A stretch of DNA of 64,000 bases from Posidonia oceanica. Its lineage: Eukaryota > Streptophyta > Magnoliopsida > Alismatales > Posidoniaceae. The stretch lies in the NCBI GenBank assembly GCA_037176725.1, contig JAZBRS010000057.1, forward strand, positions 82,419,501 through 82,483,500, read 5' to 3'. The notes under the pieces are model-generated. The model searched no databases. It saw nothing but the letters and a program-made list of their open reading frames with translations, and was not told the origin of the DNA. Within the stretch, counting starts at the first letter, position 1; each line of letters begins with the position of its first letter. Position numbers and translations under genes: made by a program. This document shows, one piece after another, positions 10,430 to 20,751 of this stretch.

Positions 10430-11960
10430 GTAGTAGATTGCTTACAGTGGTTGGGGAGGAGGAACTGGGGCTGCTGGTGAGGCGTAGTCCGGCGGGCGAC
10501 GTGCTCCGGAGGCAGGCGGAGCTCTGGGTGGCATCGGCGGCTCGCGGCGTGGCCTGAAGCAGGCCGGAGGCGGCGCCGGAGGTCCGCAGACCTGCTCGGA
10601 GGCAGCCCGGACGAAAACGGCGACGAGGGACCGAACTGAAAGCGTGGTTGAGCTCCTGGAGGCCGTGCGGAGCTGGGACGACTGTCGGGGCGGAGTTCTG
10701 CAGACCGGAGTGGCGTGACGGCGTCGGGGCTCTCCGGAGAAGAAGAAGTTGACCGTGGAGCTGACTTAGGGGCCGAGGCGAGGAAGACCTAATCTAAAGG
10801 GCTCGGGAGCACACAGAGGAGAAATCTAAACAGAGGGGGGGGGAGTGGTACCTGTTCTGGCGTCTGGATCGGTCCCCCGACGTGGGTCGGTCCTGTAGGA
10901 GTCGGCGAGGCTGGCCTGAGCTCTAGAAGTGTCGTCGGTGGCAGGCGGACGTCGGGATCGGTTCTTGGGATCGATCCGGTGCTCGTTGGGCGCTCGGACA
11001 GGAGTTCTACAGCCGATGGGAGGAAATGGGTGTTTTGGGTTCAGTGAGAACCGCCGGAGGCGGGGGGAGGTCTGTGCTGCTCCTCGGGCCGAACAAGAGG
11101 CTCCAGTGGGCTTCTGGAGGTTTGGCGAAGGCGTATGAACGCTTGAATTGGGTAGTGGAGTGCTGCGGAGAAAGATTGGAGTTGGTGGATTTTTCGGCAG
11201 AGAGGTGTTGCAGGTGTTTGCTGTGGAGGATTTGCTGTGTGGTGAGGGTGAAGGCTGAAGCTTGGGTGGTGTGGGAAGGTGGAGTTCTGGTGGTTCTCTG
11301 GGCGAGGTTTGGGATGAAATGGCGGTCAGAGGTGCCGGGAATTCTGGAGGGTGTGGAGTTGGGTTCTGAGGAGGATTTCCGGTGGTATCGGGCGTGTTTC
11401 TGGGTGGAATTGGGTGAGGAATGGAGGACTGAAGTCGTGGAGTTCTGGGTGAGATTGGGGGGTGAATGCCGGGTCGTTCGGGTGGAGATGGAGCTTCTGG
11501 TTTTACTCGAACGGAAGGCAAGGAAGTCCTGAATTTTTCGGCCGAACTGGGGGGAATTTTCTCTCTACTCTCTCAGGTTAGGGGCGTGAAGAAGAAGTGG
11601 GTCTCTGGGTGAACCTGGGAGGTGAAATGCTGGTCTGTCCCCCGGATCTCTCCGCTCCATCACACCTGCAGGTTTTCTGGCAGCCAGTAGAGGCTCGGAG
11701 CAGGCGTGGTAGGTGCACAGGCAGAGGTCGGCGCACGCCGGTCTGACTTGCGCAATAGGCGTGCCAGGAGGGCCAGGCGCGAGGACGAAGCTGTCGACCG
11801 CAGGAGCTGACCGATGGCAGAAGATGCAGAGAAATCGGAGGAAGGTGGGAGAGGAAGAAGAAGGAAGGAGGAAGAGGGCTGCTGTGGGCCTAGTTCTGTG
11901 CGCACGGGAGAAAAAGGAAAAAAGAAAGGGAGGAGGAGAGACGGGCCGGACCGGGCCCAA
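10430..11960 (-). other. GC-rich exon-like block of A LTR
   Basis: Counterpart of 970-2330 in L0. GC-rich with Pro/Ser/Arg-biased frames open in several phases, so no gene is called. A purine-rich GAAA tract follows at 11930-12030. Confidence 0.5.
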
Positions 11961-13550
11961 GAAAGAAGAAAGAAAAGAAAGAAAGAAAGATAGAAAGGAA
12001 GAAAAAAAAGAGGAAGAGAAGGGAGAGAAATAAAATTAAAATGAAAGCAAAATAGGAAAGATTTGAAAATGTTTTAAAGGAGTCATTTTCAAGTTAGGAT
12101 TTTTTTAATTAAGTTTTTTAAAGATTATTGTTTTTCTTTTCTTTTTAATTAACTAGGATTAGAGAGGGTTTTAGTCTTGATTTAAGTTTTTAAGAATTAT
12201 GTTTTCTTTAAATTATTATTGATTTGGTTTTAATACTTGTTAACATTTTTAAGTTGTTTTTTTTTTTTTTTTAGTTAAGTTTTCCTTGTCGGGTTTTTTA
12301 ATTGAGTGTTGGCATTTCTAATTAGGCTTCTTAGTGGGTTGTTTCTTAATTAACTAGGAGGAGTTTTGGTCTTTTAGCTTTTCAGGATTTTTTCTTAAGT
12401 TTTCTTTTTTAAATTATTTTCTGATATTGTTTGTTAAAATCTTCTAAGGTCTTTAGTTAAATTTCTCTTTTTGAGTTTTTTAGTTGGATGTTTTTTAAAT
12501 TGTTCCAAGTTTCTGATTGTTCCTTTTAGATTTGTTAAGTGTTTTTTAATTAATTACTTGTCTTAATGTTTTTAATTGTTTTCTTCTCTTTTAGGGTTCG
12601 TTTTTTTTATTATTTTTAATGAGGTTTTTACTTTTGTTTTGATTATATTTTGGTTTTTTTACTTGATTTTATAGCATTTTCTTTTGTTTATTTTGTATTT
12701 TTTGATTGCATTCTTAATTTCCTTTTTAGTTGGACTCAATTAGGTTTTTTGTTTTTAACTGTTTGTTTAAGTTTTTTTAATTGCTTCTTTTTGGGATTTT
12801 GATTTGTTTTTTTTTCTTTTGTTTCAGAGTTTTACAGGTTTTTTAAGGTTTTTATAGATTTTTGAGGATTTAGTGGAAGAAAGGAAGAGAAAGGGGAAAG
12901 GAAAAAGAAAAGGAGGAAATGGAGGAGGAGAGGAGAAAGATAGGAGTAGAAGGATAATAAATATTAGAAAATCAGGAAAAATAAGATAAAAATAGGAATA
13001 AGATGGAGAACAGATGGAAGCACAAGGGGGCCCACAGTCAGGCAAAAAAGTGGGAGAAGAGGGGATGAAAAGAAGGAGGATAATCAGGAGAGAGAGAGGA
13101 GAGAGAAAAGGATAATCCAAGAGAGAGGAAACGATAATTTGGCCAAAAGGAGGTCTTAGAAGTTTCGAAAAGGGGTGAAATTTAGCGGGTGTGTAGTCTA
13201 GTGTCTCTAGTCTTGCTCCCAGGGTTTTGGCTTGGTTTCGAGAAAGTTTTGGAGGGGTTTTGAGGTGTAGAAAAAGGGTAGTTTTACCTAAGTTTCTTAG
13301 GGTTTTTGGGAGTGGTTTTGGTCTGAGATTTTAAGAGCTTTTTGGTGGGTTTGTTAAGTCAGGAGGGGTGAGTTTTTCTATGGATTTTGGTTAGTTTTCG
13401 GGTTCGAGAAAGGGGGGTAATCTTAGGTTGAGTCTGGGCTTGTTTTGAGGGGAAAGAGGGAGAGAGTGGTGTGAGTTTGGACCTAGGTTTGGGTTCAGAA
13501 GCCACCAGAAGATTCCAATCGATCCGGCCTGTCAAAATGGGGTGTCAACA

Positions 13551-14779
13551 GCTCCCGTGGTATTTCTTGCAATTATCTCCACGACTTGGCCTTCAGGTAT
13601 GTAGCACTCTGACCGAGCAGCCATGTCCCTCCATCGGCTAGCGAAGGTGACGAAATCTTCGTTTGGCCTCATCCTCTTAGCTGTGAGGTCGCCTGTAGTG
13701 GGTTTGTGTGGCACCCAGTGACTATATTGGTTTAGAAATTTTTCCTCAATTATCCTATAATCTTGGAGATCATAGGAGGTCAGGGTGTCGAACCACTTTA
13801 AGGCTTCTCCCTCAAGTGTCTTGAAGAAGAGGTATGCGGTGAGCCCGGCGTCGTAACGGTACGGTAGAGTATTCATAGTGAAGGCAGTTATGTGATTCCT
13901 AGGATCCTCTGTTCCATTATATCTCCTCATCTTCAGCATTTTAAACCCTGAGGGAAGGGCGAAATGAGGGAACTTGGAGATGTCGTAGCCGATGGGTGTC
14001 TTTGAAGTGACTTCGGCCTCTGCTAGCACTTCGGCGATCATCCTTTTGAGATCTGTCCCTAATGTGGCATATTGCCCCTAGCTCGGGTGTCTGTGTCTGT
14101 GGGAATGGTGGTAATGACGGGTTATGTTGCGGGGGAAAGAAGGATGACTAGGGTCGTGTAGGGTAGTATTGTGTGTTAATAGGAGGTTGTTGTGGATGAA
14201 AGAACGATGATGGAAGTGGAGTGGGGTAGTATTGTGTATTAGTGGGAGGTTGTGGTATGTATGGGGTTGTATATGGTGGAGTTGGATGGATGTAAGGGTA
14301 GGTGGGCGTCGTGTGGTATGGTGGGTAGGAACCTTGGTTTGGGAAGGTAGGGTCTGGTATGGCTGCGTATAGACTAGTGTATGGAATAAGTGGTTGTGGT
14401 GTTCTTGGAGGGTCGAGGTTTGTGGGTTTGTGTAGGTGAAGTGTTGTTGAGCCAGGGACTGCCAGACCTCGTGTGTTTCCTCCTTAGTTGGATGAGAGGT
14501 AGTCACGACGGGAAGCACTTCATGGGAAGTCAACTCCAGACGTGTAAGCTCAGGCTGAGTGTCCCATGTTTGAGAATGATTTGTCTCTCTTCCTTCTTCA
14601 GTATTGTAATCGAAGGGGATGGAGACATGCGGGAACTGTTGCCGTCCTGTTGCTTGTGAGAACCGAGGGGTTCTCAACCCTTCTGCTTGTGGAGTTGAGT
14701 CATTGTAGAAGAACCCATTTGGGCCTGGGGTCTGTTGCGCCATGGAGGTGGAGGTAGATGATGTGCTAGTGTATTCCAT
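13551..14779 (-). pseudogene. gag: gag of element B, truncated
   Basis: Starts at the ATG at 14779. The N-terminal 230 codons are low-complexity Thr/His/Pro/Gln-rich, with strings such as H-H-S-H-R-H-R-H; the core follows from about 14040. Core motifs are F-P-H-F-A-L-P-S-G-F, Y-N-G-T-E-D-P-R-N-H, E-G-E-A-L-K-W-F and F-V-T-F-A-S-R-W-R-D, which identify a retrotransposon gag domain. One in-frame TAG at 14080-14078 lies between the two parts, which share a frame. The last codons of the open frame (below 13551) are the first bases of the A LTR, so the C-terminus, protease and pol are displaced off the window. Confidence 0.82.
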
Positions 14780-14865
14780 CTTTTTCTTTTCTTTTTTTTC
14801 TTCTTTTCTTTTTTTCTTTCTTTTCTTTTTTTTTCTTTTTTTCTCTCTTTTTTTTAGACTATTAC
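14780..14865 (-). repeat. polypyrimidine tract before B gag
   Basis: About 85 bp of TTTTCTTTC-type simple sequence just upstream of the B gag start. It is purine-rich on the coding strand. Confidence 0.7.
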
Positions 14866-15452
14866 AGACTATTATAGGAGATTTAAAAGGAAATTACAGA
14901 CTCAATACACTAGTTAATACAGACTCGATGGAATAAAGGAAAATAAATAGGAACAGTTTATGCCGTCACTCCTGCAACCTGCGAACAGTAAAATTTAATC
15001 CCTACAAGCAAGGCACTCTGAAATGAAAAGGTTTCCCTACTGTCGCCTGTAGGACAGGCGGCCAAACAAGTCGCCGTTTGTACTGGCGGTTGAGCGAGGC
15101 GCCTTCTGAACAAGCGGCTATGCCTCTATTCAGTCAGTAAACCAGGTCTGTCTTGGACAGACCATGCAACAGTCAGGAAAAAAGTGAAATGATGTTTCAA
15201 ACAGAGCGCCGCTTTTACTTGTTTAAGTGTTTAATTAGTCGATTAATTAAACCTACGTGTGTGTCACAAGTAAATGGGATTTTTGCTTTTAGGTACCACG
15301 CATTGACCTTCGTTAGGGTCCACCAAGAGGGGCCTAGATGGGGGGCTTGTCTCTCTAAAAAGGGACCCTCCACCTAGGATTCTGTCCTTAGGCTCGACAC
15401 TTAGTCAAACCACAAAACAATAAATAAACACAAAATATTAAAGTGTAAAGTA
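14866..15452 (-). other. leader of element B, proximal part
   Basis: Non-coding stretch between B gag and solo LTR C, containing scattered GGCGCC, GTCGCC and GGACAGAC words also seen at 18950-19100 and in the B LTR. No gene seen. Confidence 0.5.
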
Positions 15453-15457
15453 TCTAC
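15453..15457. other. left target-site duplication of C (TCTAC)
   Basis: TCTAC directly before the TGTAGACATCCC start of C. The identical TCTAC follows the C end at 18600-18604, as expected for a 5-bp Ty3/gypsy integration duplication. Confidence 0.92.
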
Positions 15458-18400
15458 TGTAGACATCCCATTCTGATAACCCAGAAGTTGGTTGTTTTCT
15501 CCTGCAGGCTTGTGTGGACTCTGGAATGGCACTCCTTTTTTCTAACCCATTTCTACCCCCAAAACCTAGCCTAAAACCATTGCCTAAATCCCAAGCCTTA
15601 ACCCAAGTCTTTTTGCACCTTTTTCCACCTTTCAAGCCCAAGCCCAAGCCCTTTTGCAGTCTTTTGCCAATCGAGTGTGTTGTACGCTGGAATAGGCAGC
15701 ATACAACGTTGGACGCGCCCTGTGCCAGCGTCCAACGTTGGACGCCTTCTGCTCTAGCGTCCAACGACTCGGTTGCAGCAGCGCTGCTCCGCCTCCTTCG
15801 GCTCACCTCCCGTCCAATCCACCGCCTCCCCGCACTTACTACCTGTCCCCTCTCGCACTCCATGCCATCCACTACCTTCCAAAGCCAAGTTACTAGCCAT
15901 CCCTTCCTTCTCAGCACCATTCCCGCTCTCTCTTCTCCTCACTGCCTTCAACCACCTCTGTCAGCCTCCGCCGCGGCTTCGCTGGTCGTCTGACACACCC
16001 CTGCCAAGCCCCTGCCAACCCTCGTGGCTCCCTCACACCCAGAAGCCCCTGCCACAGCCTGCCAAGCCTACAATTTCCCTCTGAATTCGCTGCCATTTGC
16101 AGCAAAACCCAAGCAACCCATGAACAAAACCAGCACCAAACACCCTTCTTCCCAAAGCACACCCAGACCAGCACGCCCACTCTCTTTGCAATTCGATCCC
16201 TCTGGAGTGAAGACCAAGTGTCCACCTTCCTCCCGGACCCTTTGCCACCCTCTCCAGTGCTTCCAGCAGCCCGCACGACCTCGCCGGAATCAGCTTTGCC
16301 ACCACTTCCGTAGCGCCGGTGAAGGAGGTCGACACGCCGTTCCAGGCCATGACGAGGTAAGTTCTCTATCCCCATAGCTCATGCATGCTAGGTTGAATGT
16401 TTCCATGCCTTTTCTTGAAGTTTTGGATCCTTTTGGCTGCGATTTGTGGCCAGAAGGAAGTTCAGTGTGTTGGACGCTGCATAGGCCAGCGTCCAACACC
16501 CTGCTTTCCTTAGCTTTTGTTTTGATGCTTTCCATGATCTATTGTTAGCTTGTTTCTGCAAGTTTGTGTTGCATGCCTCCTTTATATGTTTTAGATGCTA
16601 TGCTATGCCTGTATCCATGCTTTGATCCATGCCTAAGTCTTTTTTGCATGATTTAAGTCTGCTTGCTTCCTGCCTGCGTTGGACGCCTGGGTGAGCTGCG
16701 TCCAACGTTGGACGCCGGTTCATCTAGCGTCCAACATGCTCTATTTGCTTTGCTTTGCTGCCATGCTTGCACCATGCCTATTTTTGATATTTGTGCATGA
16801 TCTATGCTTGCTTAGAGATGCCTGGCCCCTATGGCAACCATGCTTAGGATTGTTAGCCTCCTCTTAAGTTGCATGTTATTTCTTTTAGTCTTTTTTATCT
16901 TTTATTTCCATGCATGCTCTCTTTCTATTTGCTTCTCTTGGATTGAATGCTTGCTAAATGCTCCTTTCTTGCTCTGGCATGTCTTAGTAGTTTGCATGCA
17001 TATAGGTGGGGTTTAGAGCTGAGCTCCCCCTTTAGCACAGGTGAGTTTGCATTCTGCAAGCGTTGGACGCCAGAGACCTCAGCGTCCAACGTTGGACGCT
17101 GCTGTCTCTAGCGTCTAACGGCTCTACTCCTCTGTTTCATTTTTAGCTTGCATAATGCTTTGATCTTGCTTGTTTACATGATTCCTGCGTTTCCATGCAT
17201 ACTTAGCTTCCTCTGCAATTATTCTATAGCCTCCTTAGTTCATTTGCTATTTTCCATGCTAGCTCTTGTGTGTTTGTGCCTACCAGGGCGTTGTACGCTG
17301 CTGGTGCAGGCGTCCAACATTGGACACCGGCTCAGCTCGCGTCCAACGTCCTGGTTGTGCCTCTGGCCTAGCACGTGCTGCAGGTAATGTTTCTTTGGTT
17401 TCCTTTGTGTTCCATGCTTGCATGTTTACCCTCTGCTTGACTCCAGTAGCCCAAATGCATGCTCCCTATTTTTATTTGTAAGTTATATGTTTATTTTGTC
17501 CTGCTGTCTTCTGGCCTGTGTTGGATGCCAGCCACTCTGGCATCTAACGTTGGACGCCATGCCCACCGATGTCCAACACCCTGCTCGCTTTGATCTTTGA
17601 TCCTAGCTTGCCCCTTGCTTTGATTCCTCTTCTGATCTTCTGCCAGGTTAGTCCTGCATGTCATGCAACCATTTAGTTGCATTTATGCATCTGTATTGCA
17701 TCCATATAGTTAGAATGCATCCTTTTCCAAAACTTGCATGCTGTTTGCCTCCAGCAATTGTTGGATGCCAGCAATGGCAGCGTCCAACGTTGGACGCCGC
17801 TGTTGCCAGCGTCCAACGCTTGCAGTTGGCTTGACACAGTTTTAAAATGCTGAGTTTGCTTTGCTCGCCATTTTCCATGCCTTGCATCGTTTTTCGCATC
17901 TTGCATCGTTTTCCGTGCCATGCAACATTTTCCGTGTTTCGCACCGTTTTCCGCGCCCGCTTTGCTTTATCGCTTGCATGTCGATTGCATTGCCTGATTT
18001 TCCCCACAGTTTTGTTTTATCACCTGCATCTGCATTAGGGCTATGATGCCTACTGCCTAGGAGTTCTCACGAACCAGGGTCCACCTAGTTCGGAACACTA
18101 GCAGTGTTGCTGAGCACATAGATGGCACGTTTATTTCCCATGCATAGCAGGTAGACATTCATGGCATTTAGGCATTAGGCTAGCATTTCCCTGCATTAGC
18201 GCGAGATTGCCTAAGAAAGACCGACTCTCAGACGTATCGGGGGTGCCTAACACCTTTCCCGTGCGTAACAGGAGTCCTTGCGCTTTCTCTTGGCTCGCAT
18301 CGACCTTTCCTTTATCCTAGGCATGAGTCATGGCATAGCATAGCATAGCTTAGCATTGCATCCCTTTGCCCCCTCTTTGCATGTCTTTTCATGCTTTACC

Positions 18401-18599
18401 CCTGGTTTTCCCTGTCTTCCAATTCAATAGACCTGGTGGCGACTCCGATTTGTCTTATCATTTTCTTTTTCTTCTTTTTGCCAACGTTTCTGAGTCGAGT
18501 TTCTTCCCTCGGATCCTGCCGCATATAGTGAGCCTATTTTGATCGGTGCACGCGAGCTTTGGTATCGTGCATGGACGATCAGAATTTAGGATTACTACA
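15458..18599 (+). mobile_element. C: solo LTR, 3142 bp, with palindromic cassettes
   Basis: Begins TGTAGACATCCC and ends TTTAGGATTACTACA, flanked on both sides by TCTAC. There is no internal region, so it is a solo LTR left by LTR-LTR recombination. The 3' portion is typical of this family: short GTTTTCCGTGCC repeats (17870-17970), U5 box (18205-18305), PBS-like decamer (18437-18446) and GATCGGTGCACGCGAGC near the end. The central 2 kb instead carries seven palindrome clusters and GCATG-rich spacers in place of the AGGTCC array and GC-rich block of the larger LTRs. Confidence 0.9.
15675..17820. repeat. seven GTTGGACGC/GCGTCCAAC palindromic cassettes
   Basis: Clusters at 15675-15764, 16468-16499, 16677-16735, 17060-17120, 17288-17349, 17518-17578 and 17760-17818. 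The usual unit is two hairpins back to back: GTTGGACGC, a 10-15 bp loop, GCGTCCAAC, then the same again. The junction forms the perfect 16-bp palindrome CGTCCAACGTTGGACG. Stems are conserved while loops vary, and some stems carry compensating or single changes (TTGTACGCT, GTTGGATGCC). Cluster 2 has one hairpin and cluster 1 has three. Confidence 0.9.
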
Positions 18600-18604
18600 T
18601 CTAC
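18600..18604. other. right target-site duplication of C (TCTAC)
   Basis: Matches 15453-15457 exactly. Confidence 0.92.
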
Positions 18605-19280
18605 CAAGTTTTAATATTGACTCAGAGAGAAAGTGGAGTCAATAATAACACTTAGGACACCTTGAGATCTTGATCTAACTATTGCAATTAACACTGAGTA
18701 TGGGAGAGCGACTTGCACTGGCCCAGGTTCGCTCAGGTTAATTGTTCTAGCTAGAGGAAAACTTCCTCAAGGAACTTTAACTTTAATATATAAACAAATT
18801 AGTTTCCACCTTAAGAGTGGACACAAATAAATCTAAAAATCGCTAAAAAACTAAAACATAGTGGACAGGAATAGTTGTTTTTAATTTTTTTTATGTAACT
18901 GTAGATCCAAAAGTACAACATAAATTATAGGAAAAAACTAATGATTTGAAGGATAAAAAATGGACTGGGATGAGTCGCCTATTGCAATGGCGCCTCTGTC
19001 AGTCGCCTCCCGGAGGTGCGGCTAGGACAGACGCTCCTTGGACAGGCGGCTCAGTGCCAAAGTCTTCTGACCTCAGTAAAACCGATCCAGCTGTCGGAGC
19101 TTTGGGTTTTACTGACGTCAGAAATAGATATAAAAAGAAAAAAAAATTGATAAAGGCTTGGGAGTTGTGAAAACCTAATCGCACGATCACTAGAACCAAA
19201 AACTACACCTAGATCTATAAAAATAATGGAAAGGAAGGAAAGGAATTACTCACGTAGCACGGGGGTTGGCTAAAGTTGAG
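18605..19280 (-). other. leader of element B, distal part
   Basis: Continuation of the B leader beyond C, toward the PBS. Contains GGCGCCTCTGTCAGTCGCC-type words like those at 15050-15110. No gene seen. Confidence 0.5.
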
Positions 19281-19297
19281 TCCCACCATGATCGCCA
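19281..19297 (-). other. candidate primer-binding site of B
   Basis: TGGCGATCATGGTGGGA on the minus strand, six bases after a plausible LTR end (CATCCACA at 19303). It begins TGGCGA like the other PBSs but differs downstream. This assignment sets the proposed LTR boundary. Confidence 0.55.
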
Positions 19298-19853
19298 CTA
19301 ACTGTGGATGTGAAATTTGGAGGGTGTTTAAGAAGATGACTGCGCCTCCACGTACATCGTCAACTTTTGTTGTGATCACCACTCGCCTTTGGGTAGACAA
19401 GACACCTTGGGGGAGATTATGAAGATGTAGGTCCTCGGACCACCAGATTGAGGGCTAGATGTTGTTTAGCAGCTCCCTTGCGTTACGTAAGTGCTTTCCT
19501 TCTCTTCAAAACAAAATGAAAAAGATCTAGATCAGTTCAAGTGTAGTAGTCAGTAATAGAAGTAAACAAAACAACATGACTAAAAGAAACAAATACTAAC
19601 CGGGGGTTGTTCCCTGCATGCATATGCTATGGGTCCTATGCTGAATGCAATGAAGTAGAAAGGAGGCATGGTCGGAGCTCCAGCTTAGCTGGGAATCTCT
19701 GGAATGAAGATGGGAATTGGGCTTCCCTTTTCTAAAGGTAGGAGATAGAGCTTCTGGGTCGAAGACTCTAGCTCTTGAAGGTAGAAACTCAAAACTGATA
19801 GGGTGATTCCTCTTTCAAAAATTCTGACCCTCAAATCACTGGCCTAGGGGGTC

Positions 19854-19861
19854 TATTTATA
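19854..19861 (-). promoter_or_regulatory. TATA box of B LTR
   Basis: GTCTATAAATAGACC on the minus strand, a textbook TATAAATA and itself part of a short palindrome. It lies at the U3/R transition about 890 bp into the LTR, where plant LTR promoters fire. Confidence 0.7.
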
Positions 19862-19919
19862 GACTCTAGGGGTGAGGACGGTTGGAATTCAGAAAATTCT
19901 AGAAGAAAAGTGGCAGTTA

Positions 19920-20400
19920 GGGTTAGTCGCCTATTGAGGTGGTGACTAAGGCTAGCAACTGCCCAGTCAAATGTGAAAAATTGTGGGAACGAGGCCACGA
20001 CTGTTAGTCATCGGTTGTGTTGGCGCCTAACGGTCAAGGGGGTCGTGGGAAATAACCATGGAAAAGTAGTTCAAAGGAGGCCACGATCATTAGTCGCTGT
20101 TTGAGTTGGCGCCTAATGGTTGAGGGATCGTGGGAGATAATCGCTGCAGTTCCATGACCGCTTAGTCGCTGGTTGAGTTGGCGCCTAAGGGTTGAGGGGA
20201 TTGTGGGAGATAACCGCCCAAACAACTGTCAGAGGTGGTTAATGGAACCCACGACTGTTAGTCACCTATAAGGATAACGCCTAGATCAGTCACCTACAAT
20301 GATGATGCCTAGATCAATCGCCTATAAGGATGACGCCTAGATCAGTCGCCGTTTGACCGGGCACCTACATTGGTCGCCTCCACAGTTGGCTACTAACAAG
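19920..20400 (-). repeat. degenerate GGCGCC/GCGACTAA repeats in B U3
   Basis: Repeats of the type TTAGGCGCCAACTCAACCAGCGACTAA, present about three times at ~85-bp spacing (19990-20190), then shorter ATCTAGGCG units (20260-20350). They lie directly upstream of the TATA box, so they could be enhancer-like; this is inferred from position only. Confidence 0.6.
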
Positions 20401-20751
20401 CTCAGGTCATTTCTAGCCCTACCTTCCGGGTTTTGGCCAAAGAAAACAAGACAAGAGGCCGGGAAACTACAGATAGTTTATGAAATCAAGAAGGCATCTC
20501 TGTTAACTCAAATCTACCACGAATCTGAGTAAAAGTAAAGGATACTCAGGGTACTCGGACTTGCCACGAGCCTGAGTGAGTTAGCTCTGCCACAACCAAC
20601 AACCTGAGTCAAGGTAGGATCAAGCGATGCTTTGAAGAAATCAAGGAACATCTAGAAGATGTGTTATCAAAACTTAGGCACGAGATTTGGGACGCCTCAA
20701 GGTTTCTATCATTAAAAGAACCCTCAGAAGTGCGAAAATAGGATATCTACA

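Larger units (their letters stand above)
5010..13550 (-). mobile_element. element A: Ty3/gypsy Tat/Ogre-type, 5' half
   Basis: Read on the minus strand: 5' LTR (13550 to 7962), PBS, about 1.3 kb leader, then gag until 5010, where L0 begins. The pol genes and 3' LTR should lie left of the window beyond L0. The LTR starts TGTTGACACCCC exactly where gag of element B stops, so A inserted into B; the right-hand flank is GCTCC (13551-13555). Confidence 0.85.
7962..13550 (-). repeat. 5' LTR of element A (5589 bp)
   Basis: Starts TGTTGACACCCC at 13550 and ends GGATTACTACA at 7962. Modules in order on the minus strand: U3 with polypurine/polypyrimidine tracts (13500-12000), GC-rich block (11960-10430), AGGTCC array (10420-9530), 30-bp repeats (9240-8640), U5 box (8400-8300), PBS-like decamer (8135-8126, one mismatch) and terminus. 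It belongs to the same terminus subfamily as L0 and C, ending GATCTGAACACCGGGATTAC and then TACA. Confidence 0.88.
13551..20751 (-). mobile_element. element B: second Tat/Ogre-like subfamily, interrupted
   Basis: Minus-strand element made of a 1.45 kb LTR (20751-19303), PBS, long leader and gag, cut at 13550 by A. Solo LTR C (15458-18599) sits in its leader. Its LTR, leader and gag differ clearly from A/D/E/F. The LTR starts TGTAGATATCCT. Flanking GTACC (20752-20756) is the expected target duplication; its partner would be off the window. Confidence 0.75.
19303..20751 (-). repeat. 5' LTR of element B (about 1.45 kb)
   Basis: Starts TGTAGATATCCT at 20751 and is taken to end at 19303 before the PBS-like site. 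It has a U3 with repeated GGCGCC and GCGACTAA words, a TATA box and a downstream leader. It is shorter than and unrelated in body to the 3-5.6 kb LTRs around it. No second LTR lies in the window, so the boundary at 19303 rests on the PBS. Confidence 0.6.

Noticed and set aside
15675..17820. MITE insertions
   Set aside because: The 9-bp inverted repeats have no target duplications or internal body; each cassette is only about 30-90 bp and shares the same stem.
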